Shown one piece after another: positions 6,109 to 12,044 of a stretch of DNA of 12,044 bases. The first letter of the stretch is position 1; the number at the start of each line of letters is the position of its first letter. The notes below the pieces were generated by a model, which ran no database searches, was not told the DNA's origin, and worked only from the letters and a program-made list of their open reading frames with translations. The translations under genes and the position numbers were made by a program. Source of the DNA: CAZPFP01 sp964585895 (lineage in GTDB: Bacteria > Patescibacteriota > Microgenomatia > PFEM01 > JAHIFH01); assembly GCA_964585895.1 (NCBI GenBank), contig CAZPFP010000022.1:1-12044 (forward strand), read 5' to 3'.

Positions 6109-6870
6109 ATGAAAAAAGTTAGTTTTAAAAGCGATAGTTTTAAGCTTGCAGGAGTTCTTCATTTACCTACAAAGCCCACTAAAAAGGTAATCATTATGGC
6201 TCACGGATTACGGGTCGATAAAGACGAGGGGGGTATTTTCATCCGCGCCGCTAATAAATTAACTAAACTTGGTGTTGCCACTTTTCGCTTTGACTTCAGG
6301 GGCTGTGGTGAAAGCACTGGAAAATTTGCTAATAGAACTATAAGCACCGATGTCCAAGATTTAGCTAAAGCTTTTAAATTTATGAAAAATCAAGGTTATC
6401 AAGAATTCGGTTTATTGGGAGCGAGTTGGGGTGGCGGAATTGGAGTCATGTTACTCAAAGACAACCCTGAGATTGTTAAATCTTTAGTTTTATGGAATCC
6501 TGCTTTGGATTATAAAAGTGGCATCAATAAACTCATCGTTCCCTGGATAAAAGGAAAAATTAAAGATTCCATTCATCAACGCTCTTTAAAAATAAAAGCC
6601 GAAAAGTTCGACTTTAGTAAAGATTTGATTATTCAAATGACAAGATACAAACCCTATAAAATACTAAACACAATTTCCTGCCCAACCCTAATTCTCCATG
6701 GCGACAAAGATGAAAAAGTTCCTCTTGAAGATTCAATTAAATATCATAAACTAATTAAAGGACCCAAGAAGCTTAAAGTAATTAAAGACTCACCTCACGG
6801 GTTTCACACTCCAAATGCAGAAAAAGAAGCAATCAAACTCACTTATAACTTCTTCAAAGAAAATTTCTAA
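6109..6870 (+). CDS. Alpha/beta-fold hydrolase (serine esterase/peptidase-like)
   Basis: This 253-residue protein has a complete alpha/beta hydrolase layout. MAHGLRVDK is the oxyanion-hole HG region, FRFDFRGCGES follows, GASWGGG is the nucleophile elbow with S106, LHGDKDEKVP holds the acid (probably D201), and SPHGFH gives the base (probably H230). No signal peptide is seen, so it is cytoplasmic. The substrate is unknown; the closest general class is the acyl-ester/S9-like 'Hydrolase_4' group. An upstream in-frame ATG at 6100 overlaps the predicted -10 box, so it would not lie on the mRNA. I therefore prefer 6109 (protein starting MKKVSFKSD). No Shine-Dalgarno is present. GC is low (38 of 120 bases in 6481-6600). 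The TAA overlaps the stop of the convergent PTPS-related gene (6867-6870). A link to the glycosylation genes is not evident. Confidence 0.88.
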   Translation: MKKVSFKSDSFKLAGVLHLPTKPTKKVIIMAHGLRVDKDEGGIFIRAANKLTKLGVATFRFDFRGCGESTGKFANRTISTDVQDLAKAFKFMKNQGYQEFGLLGASWGGGIGVMLLKDNPEIVKSLVLWNPALDYKSGINKLIVPWIKGKIKDSIHQRSLKIKAEKFDFSKDLIIQMTRYKPYKILNTISCPTLILHGDKDEKVPLEDSIKYHKLIKGPKKLKVIKDSPHGFHTPNAEKEAIKLTYNFFKENF

Positions 6871-8609
6871 GATTTTTTTATTATCACTACAAACCCTAAT
6901 ATTCCCACCCACGAGACTAAAGAGATCAAGTTGGCTAACGCCCTTATCGGTGTATTAGCAAAGCGAACAATAACTTTGTGTTCCCCTGGCGGGGGAGTGA
7001 ATTTAATTTTACCGTTGTCCAAAGTAACTTTTATTTCTTCTCCATCTACCCAAACTTTCCAGCCAGGAAAGTAGGCGGTATTGATTAAAATCTCCGCTTT
7101 CTCCCCTGCTTTTAATTCAAATGAATACTGATGAGGTTTCAATTTAAGGTTTTTTATCTCCGCCTCCCCCATTAAAACAGCCACTTTTCCCCAAGCAACT
7201 TCGTTCTTGTTTTGCGGTCTAGGAAAGTCCTTTGGTAAATACTCATCAGAGATTTTTGATGTTTCCCATTTAATGTTCTCCTCATTTATATAATCTGCGG
7301 CAGAAACATCAAAATAGGTTTGGGGTTGAAAATATTTAAGACTGAAAAACAGGAGAATAAGAATAATCACTCCCCCGCCTATATAAGTAATTTTATGATT
7401 CTTATTGAATCCTCCCCCAGCCTCCATGCTGGGGGATTCTTCATTCGTGGCGACACTACTCCCGACTTTCGTCGGGAGCGGCGGCAATAAATTAAACCAT
7501 AACCTGACCGCCCCTGCCATAAAAGAAGCCGCAAAAACAGTAAAAACTAAGAATCGCCAGGGATATTGAACAAAAGCCATTAAAGGTATTGCTTGCCAAA
7601 TCGGCGTTGACATTTGATGAGTAAAAAAGATTGACAAAACAAAAAGACCAAAAGCCGCTAAAATCGCGGCAGCGTTTTTCTTTTCTTTTTTCTTTAAAAA
7701 CCAACCCATTGCCAATAAAGATAAAACCACTAAAACAAGATGAAGTTTTCCAATCATAAAACTCATCCCATCCAGTCTTCCTGGACTTGAACCGGCGAAC
7801 CCCCAAGGGCTGGCCCAAAGTTGATCCAGAAAAATAAAATGGTCGCGCCAATCAGCTCCTCCACCGATTTGACCAAAAACTTTAGTTAATCTCATTTCCG
7901 TAATCGCCGGCAACCAATAAAAAGCCGTTAGACCTAAGGCAAGAGCCATAAATGATAAGAAGTGCTTAGAATCCCGTTTCTTGTTTTTCGAAAGGATAAT
8001 TAAAACCACGACTATTAATAGTATCAGAGGTGTCAGCATCATCGCCGTAAGATTATGAGAGAAAATAACCAAGGCATAACCAATTCCGCTAATAATTACC
8101 CAAAGCCGCTTTTTTTCTTGACTCAGCTTATAAATTCCCAAAAAAACCAAAGGCAGGAAAGCCATTGCCCAAAACTCTCCGACAGCGCCACGAACATAAA
8201 TATTAACGGCGTGATAAGGCGCATAAAGATAAAAAAGTCCTGAAATCACTCCGCCGACTTCTCCCCAGAATTCCCGAGCCAAAAGATACATCAAAACCCC
8301 TGATAAAAGAATGCCGATAATAAACATCAGCTTCGTTGCCAGTAAAGCGTCAAAGCCAATCAGACTAAAGAAAGCCCCTACATAATAGGCCAGGGGGGCA
8401 TAAAAATTAAAAATCGGGTAGCCAAAACCATAGCCTAGATCACCCACCCAACGAACCGGGAACTGACCCTCGCCTAATGCTTGGGCCATCTGCTGGACCC
8501 TGACTACTTGAGGGGCATCATGAATGGGGAAAAACCCAGATTGAAGAAGAGGCACAATCGCCCCAAAAGATAGAAGCAAAACCAGCAATAATCCCCAATA
8601 TTTTTTCAT
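6867..8609 (-). CDS. PTPS-related/GT-C-like membrane protein B, with a palindromic in-frame insertion
   Basis: This is a 580-residue polytopic membrane protein. After the first membrane segment comes FFPIHDAPQ with H30-D31, in the place where GT-C glycosyltransferases keep a catalytic acid. Then follow FPVRWV, YGYPIFNFY, IYVRGAVGE (137-145) and FSHNLTAM. This matches the '6-pyruvoyl-tetrahydropterin synthase-related' membrane domain, whose name does not reflect its likely role in sugar transfer on the outer face. The C-terminus is a beta domain (YFPGWKVWVDGEE, PPPGEHKVIVRF) plus a last membrane helix, as in YfhO. It is a paralogue of the adjacent gene at 8606-10258. Residues 374-401, ending ESPSMEAGGGF, are absent from that paralogue and are encoded by a palindromic element. 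The ATG overlaps the upstream stop (ATGA), with AAGGAA 6 bases upstream. The substrate is unknown. Confidence 0.85.
   Translation of the reverse strand: MKKYWGLLLVLLLSFGAIVPLLQSGFFPIHDAPQVVRVQQMAQALGEGQFPVRWVGDLGYGFGYPIFNFYAPLAYYVGAFFSLIGFDALLATKLMFIIGILLSGVLMYLLAREFWGEVGGVISGLFYLYAPYHAVNIYVRGAVGEFWAMAFLPLVFLGIYKLSQEKKRLWVIISGIGYALVIFSHNLTAMMLTPLILLIVVVLIILSKNKKRDSKHFLSFMALALGLTAFYWLPAITEMRLTKVFGQIGGGADWRDHFIFLDQLWASPWGFAGSSPGRLDGMSFMIGKLHLVLVVLSLLAMGWFLKKKEKKNAAAILAAFGLFVLSIFFTHQMSTPIWQAIPLMAFVQYPWRFLVFTVFAASFMAGAVRLWFNLLPPLPTKVGSSVATNEESPSMEAGGGFNKNHKITYIGGGVIILILLFFSLKYFQPQTYFDVSAADYINEENIKWETSKISDEYLPKDFPRPQNKNEVAWGKVAVLMGEAEIKNLKLKPHQYSFELKAGEKAEILINTAYFPGWKVWVDGEEIKVTLDNGKIKFTPPPGEHKVIVRFANTPIRALANLISLVSWVGILGFVVIIKKS
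7407..7490. repeat. Palindromic insertion element B: two hairpins inside a PTPS-related gene
   Basis: Hairpin B1 has stems 7413-7421 and 7428-7436 (TCCCCCAGC/GCTGGGGGA) around a 6-base loop. Its flanks GAAT (7407-7410) and ATTC (7436-7439) are also complementary. Hairpin B2 has stems 7459-7466 and 7471-7478 (CTCCCGAC/GTCGGGAG) around TTTC. The 33 bases 7407-7439 match 1970-2002 of element A at nearly every position outside the loop. The element encodes residues 374-401 of the host protein, which the neighbouring paralogue lacks. The outer boundary near 7490 is approximate. Confidence 0.8.
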
Positions 8610-10258
8610 CTATCTTTCCTTCGTTTAACCAACAAGCCGCCAATTACCATTATACTTGCCAGAGAAACAAAATCAGCCAAAAGTCGAACCGGTGTTTCGC
8701 CAAAACTAACTACTACTTGATACTCGCCAGGGGTGACTTTAAACCTCATCACTCCTTTTTCATTTTCAAAAGTTAGAGGCGTTTTTTGGTTATCTACTTT
8801 CAGTTGCCAACCCGGATAATAAATAGTGTTAATCTGAACCTCGGCTTCCTCTCCGGCTTCAAGTAAAAAACTAATTTTTTTAGAGTTATAGATTAAGTCT
8901 TTAATTTCCCCCTTCCCGGAAATGATTTCCACTTTATTTTCTGGCCGATTCAAGGGCGGTTCTTTAACCCAAACCGGCAAATATTCATTGGCCACCGTGG
9001 TCGTCCCATCGTTAGTAGTATAAAAAGACTCGTCTTGATATGAGAAAACTCCGGGTCTGGCATACTGATAATTCAAGCCAATAATAAAAACTATTAAAAC
9101 AATCATCAGCAATATCTGGGAATGTCCTTTAAGTAATTGAATCAGGGCGCCTGCTAAAAAGGCACTGGCAAAAGTAGTTAAGCTAAGCAATCGCCAGGGA
9201 AATTGAATCAAATTATATAAAGGAAGGAAATGCCAAACCTTAGTAGAAACCTCGAGCATCAAGAAAAAAGAGATTAAAAACACGAAAAGGAAATAATAAA
9301 TATTCCAGTTCTTTTTGATTTTTTTAAGTTTCTGCGAGGAAAAAAGACGTGGCATGAAAACAAAAAACATCACCAACAAAACAACTAAATTAGCCAGACC
9401 AATTTGAAAAGAAATCTCATCCTGGTAGGAATGGGGTAAAGAATAACCATAGCCCCAACTGGGAATCAGAAGTTGAGGCAAGCTCGGAAAATGAGTAAAA
9501 AAATCGCTGACAATTTCCCCTTGTAAATAAACAAACTGTTTTTCGTAAAGAGCGGGAAACCAGAAAAAACAGGCCAGACCAAGACCTAAAAGCAAAATGC
9601 TTAACTGTGGCCAAGGGATCTTTTTTCTCTGAGAAAACCACCAATGAAAAATTAAATAACCTCCCCAAATTGCGGTGAACAACATGGCCATCGTGTTATG
9701 AGCCGTTATCAAACCCGCAAAGGCTAAGCCGCCAATGATGACATAAATCTTATCTTTTTTCTTACTTAATTTATCCGTCATCCAAAAAATCAAAGGAGGA
9801 AAAACAAAAGCCAGTGCCTCACCCACTGAACCTCTCACATAAACATCCAGAAAACGATAAGGCGTATAAATATAAAACAAGGCACTGACTAAACCGCCCC
9901 AGTCCCCCCATTTCTCCCTTGCCCATAAGTACATCAAAATACCCGAGAGAAAAAAACTGATAATAAAAACCAATTTTATTGAAGAAACAAAACTGCCAGT
10001 AAAGAAATAAAAAAACTCGCCGATGTACATAAACAGAGGATAAAGAAAGTTAAGAACGAGATAGCCATAACCGTGATTGAGGCGCGCTGCCCAACGCACG
10101 GGAATCTGACCGGAAACAAAACTCCGGTGAAAATCAGTGAACCTGATTACCATCCACTCGCCGTCATGAGAAGGAAAATATCCAGGTTGAAGAAGAGACC
10201 AAACTGCAGGCAAAGTCAAGCCAATAATAATAAGCAAGAAAAAAAGTCTTTTTTTCAC
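8606..10258 (-). CDS. PTPS-related/GT-C-like membrane protein A
   Basis: This is a 550-residue polytopic membrane protein and paralogue of the gene at 6867-8609. It has the same landmarks: GYFPSHDGEW (H31-D32) after the first membrane segment, IPVRWA, YGYLVLNF, VYVRGSVGE, AHNTMAM, and a C-terminal beta domain with YYPGWQLKVDN and TPGEYQVVVSF before a final membrane helix. By analogy with GT-C enzymes it probably transfers a sugar from a polyprenyl-phosphate donor on the outer membrane face; that role is inferred. Where its paralogue carries the palindromic insertion, this protein reads straight from AGALIQLLKG into the next membrane helix, so it represents the uninserted form. The start is GTG (10258-10256), overlapping the upstream stop as GTGA, with AGGAGG 5 bases upstream. 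Confidence 0.87.
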   Translation of the reverse strand: MKKRLFFLLIIIGLTLPAVWSLLQPGYFPSHDGEWMVIRFTDFHRSFVSGQIPVRWAARLNHGYGYLVLNFLYPLFMYIGEFFYFFTGSFVSSIKLVFIISFFLSGILMYLWAREKWGDWGGLVSALFYIYTPYRFLDVYVRGSVGEALAFVFPPLIFWMTDKLSKKKDKIYVIIGGLAFAGLITAHNTMAMLFTAIWGGYLIFHWWFSQRKKIPWPQLSILLLGLGLACFFWFPALYEKQFVYLQGEIVSDFFTHFPSLPQLLIPSWGYGYSLPHSYQDEISFQIGLANLVVLLVMFFVFMPRLFSSQKLKKIKKNWNIYYFLFVFLISFFLMLEVSTKVWHFLPLYNLIQFPWRLLSLTTFASAFLAGALIQLLKGHSQILLMIVLIVFIIGLNYQYARPGVFSYQDESFYTTNDGTTTVANEYLPVWVKEPPLNRPENKVEIISGKGEIKDLIYNSKKISFLLEAGEEAEVQINTIYYPGWQLKVDNQKTPLTFENEKGVMRFKVTPGEYQVVVSFGETPVRLLADFVSLASIMVIGGLLVKRRKDR

Positions 10259-12044
10259 TTACGCCTCCTAAGATACCAAAAAAAGCCCAAAGATAAAAGA
10301 CTAGCAAAGCTCAGTCCGGAAATGGCCACTCCCCATCTGAATGATTCGGGTTTATAGGAAAAAACAACTTCGTGTTCCCCTTTGGGAATCGGCACTGCCC
10401 GGAAAGAATAATTGGCCCGATATATTTTCCCTTGTTTATTGTCCAAGTACACTCGCCAGTCAGGATAAAAATTATCTGAGAGAAATAAAAGTTGATTAGC
10501 ATCGGAAATTGTTTTCACCTTAATCTCGTTGGGCTGGTAATCTAATATCTCCACTTCTCCTGTTGATTGGCCGTCTAAAATAAAATCAGAGGGTAATTCC
10601 TCTTCTAAAATTATTTTCTTGTCCAGTTTAAACTCCGAATCAAAAATTAAATCAACAATCTTTTGACCATCTTTCTCCATCTGATAATCCCCTGTTAAAA
10701 AAATCCGAGGGAGAGCGGTTTTATTTTCATAAATTTGCCAACAACCTTCCTGCCAAATTAACTGATAAATTTCCTTTGGAAAGGTAGTATAGTCAGGCTG
10801 CCACTCTTCGCCAAGCCCTTCATTTTTTTGAAGGACATATTTCACTCCCAAAAGATTGAGAACTTGCTGGCGGTAGGGATTTTCCCGTAACGCCTCTGGA
10901 CCGTATCCTTTGGTCAAAACAACATCCGATCGAGGAATCGGGTCTTCTATCTTACCATTATCCGAAACTGAAACAAGCTCGCCATAACGGCTAATAAATA
11001 AAGGGTCATAACCATCAATCGAATATGTTTGCGTCAAAGTAGAAAAATTACTATCAATATAGCCTGTCCCATAACCCCAAAAGCGATCTACTCCCCCTTC
11101 TTTTTTTAAATAATCCATGACGGCTGTTTGAGGATAAACAAATTCAGGCGGTGAAAAAGGAGTGATTTTATAAAAGTAAAAAAAGAGGTCAAAGATGGTA
11201 ATCGCAAAAATTCCCCAGAAAAGCAATTTTTTTGGCAACCAAAAGGAAACTACCAAAAGAAAAACACCAACTAAAAAGAAAACCGTGGGTAATAATAAAT
11301 TTCTCTGGCTCACTACCCGATTGGCAAACCATAAATGATCAGAAGAAAAAATGGTCGGAGTTAAAAAAGTAAAAAGCCAAAGAAAAAAATAAACACCACC
11401 GAAGAGAATAATTGGGATTAACAAGGACTTTTTTTGTTTTGTCTTTAGCCAAATATCAACCCCGAAACCAGCAAGAATCGCCATCGAAAAAGCAAAAAGA
11501 TACAAAATCCGAGTAGGCACGGTCGTACCAAGAACGGGAATTTTCATGGCGTAAAAAAAGCGGGCCGGGGGAAGATTTAGAGTTAGCACAAGAATAATAG
11601 TTGCCAAGCCAGTAAAAAAAGCAATGATTTTCTCCTTTCGTTGATAAAAAATTGCCAAAAGAGCAAAAAACAAAGGCAGAACACCTATATAAACTACTCT
11701 TTCAATATAAGTTCCTGGCAGCCAGTAATTACGGCTAGCCGGGTTGCCAAAAAAATCCGGCACAAAAGCAGTTAACGGATAAAACCAAGGCATTAACAAC
11801 TCAGAAATTTTCTCAGACGAGTAAATCCCACGGGCAGACTGAAGGAAAATTTCCCAGGTCGGCAAAAATTGAATTAAACAAAGCAAAAAGGCAACTAGTC
11901 CCCCAGCCAAGACAGCCACTATTTTGGAAAATTTATCTTTTTGTTTGTTGTCCGAAAAGATCCGAAAGAAAAGATAGGCAAAGACGACAATAAAAAGATA
12001 AATCGTTGCCTGAATATAACCAGCCAAAATGGAACTCGCCAGAG
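10255..12044 (-). CDS. YfhO-family membrane protein, C-terminal part (5' end outside window)
   Basis: The frame is open to the right edge. A TTG at 12027 could be read as a start, but codons before it continue a membrane-type sequence (LASSILAGYIQATIYLF), so the gene begins outside the window. About 595 residues are visible. They include many membrane helices, a middle soluble part with VDRFWGYGTGYIDSN and TYSIDGYDPLF, the family-typical NLLGVKYVLQK, and a C-terminal beta domain with NFYPDWRVYLDN, FRAVPIPKGEHEVVFSY and a last helix before RRRK. This is the YfhO pattern, GT-C-like proteins tied to extracellular glycosylation in Firmicutes (lipoteichoic acid in B. subtilis and Listeria). The polymer modified here is unknown. 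Its stop overlaps the GTG start of the next gene by 4 bases, so it is upstream in the same operon. Confidence 0.9.
   Translation of the reverse strand, partial: LASSILAGYIQATIYLFIVVFAYLFFRIFSDNKQKDKFSKIVAVLAGGLVAFLLCLIQFLPTWEIFLQSARGIYSSEKISELLMPWFYPLTAFVPDFFGNPASRNYWLPGTYIERVVYIGVLPLFFALLAIFYQRKEKIIAFFTGLATIILVLTLNLPPARFFYAMKIPVLGTTVPTRILYLFAFSMAILAGFGVDIWLKTKQKKSLLIPIILFGGVYFFLWLFTFLTPTIFSSDHLWFANRVVSQRNLLLPTVFFLVGVFLLVVSFWLPKKLLFWGIFAITIFDLFFYFYKITPFSPPEFVYPQTAVMDYLKKEGGVDRFWGYGTGYIDSNFSTLTQTYSIDGYDPLFISRYGELVSVSDNGKIEDPIPRSDVVLTKGYGPEALRENPYRQQVLNLLGVKYVLQKNEGLGEEWQPDYTTFPKEIYQLIWQEGCWQIYENKTALPRIFLTGDYQMEKDGQKIVDLIFDSEFKLDKKIILEEELPSDFILDGQSTGEVEILDYQPNEIKVKTISDANQLLFLSDNFYPDWRVYLDNKQGKIYRANYSFRAVPIPKGEHEVVFSYKPESFRWGVAISGLSFASLLSLGFFWYLRRRK
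10264..10269 (-). promoter_or_regulatory. Shine-Dalgarno AGGAGG for the GTG start at 10258
   Basis: AGGAGG on the minus strand lies 5 bases upstream of the GTG start of the PTPS-related gene, within the 3' end of the YfhO gene. It supports the GTG as the start and shows that operon-internal genes use Shine-Dalgarno initiation, unlike the predicted leaderless first genes. Confidence 0.8.

Noticed and set aside
6871..6879. T-run after the hydrolase stop as a rho-independent terminator
   Set aside because: No GC-rich stem precedes it, and it lies inside the convergent PTPS-related gene, whose last codons explain it.
10925..10941. Inverted repeat CCGAT/ATCGG
   Set aside because: It is short, lies in ordinary YfhO coding sequence with no extra residues, and does not match the element family.
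12025..12027. TTG as the start of the right-hand YfhO gene
   Set aside because: The codons before it (LASSI) stay open and continue a membrane-type sequence, and the visible protein lacks the YfhO N-terminal region, so the gene is cut by the window edge.

Overview
This window looks like chromosomal DNA from a candidate-phyla-radiation (Patescibacteria, probably Microgenomates-like) bacterium. That assignment is inference. It rests on compact, overlapping genes, moderate AT-richness (39% GC in a 240-base sample of the flippase gene), tandem YfhO/PTPS-related membrane proteins, MOP flippases and GT2 enzymes, and a signal-anchored protein with a proline/threonine linker and a C-terminal IPLGSGS beta domain of a type I associate with Microgenomates. 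No rRNA, tRNA, CRISPR array or insertion sequence was seen.

Layout. The window is a cell-surface glycosylation locus read mostly on the minus strand. From the right edge leftwards, the minus strand carries a YfhO-family protein (5' end outside the window) and two tandem PTPS-related GT-C-like membrane proteins, joined by 4-base stop/start overlaps. Two plus-strand genes follow (5374-6870): a DUF3800 protein and an alpha/beta hydrolase. Both are more AT-rich in the samples I counted and seem foreign to the pathway. A second minus-strand run starts at 5317: MOP flippase, GT2 (WaaE-like), membrane-anchored beta-domain protein, GT2 (rhamnosyltransferase-like), GT2 (WaaE-like), and the first 163 residues of another YfhO-family protein that runs off the left edge. 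There is no gene-free stretch over 100 bases.

How the genes could work together (inference). The GT2 enzymes would build or prime lipid-linked sugars in the cytoplasm, the flippase would move them outward, and the GT-C-like proteins would transfer sugars on the outer face. The anchored Pro/Thr/Ser-rich protein within the run is a candidate acceptor.

Most notable. Two genes carry in-frame insertions made of hairpin-forming palindromes: about 150 bp with five tandem hairpins in the GT2 at 1232-2290, and about 84 bp with two hairpins in the PTPS-related gene at 6867-8609. Both share a 33-bp module in the same orientation and reading frame, encoding E[PS]PSxxAGGGF. This resembles Rickettsia palindromic elements in behaviour, but I do not recognise it as a named family. 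Second, all three genes that begin a transcription unit have a -10 box ending 6-7 bases before the start codon, which predicts leaderless mRNAs, whereas most operon-internal genes have Shine-Dalgarno sequences.
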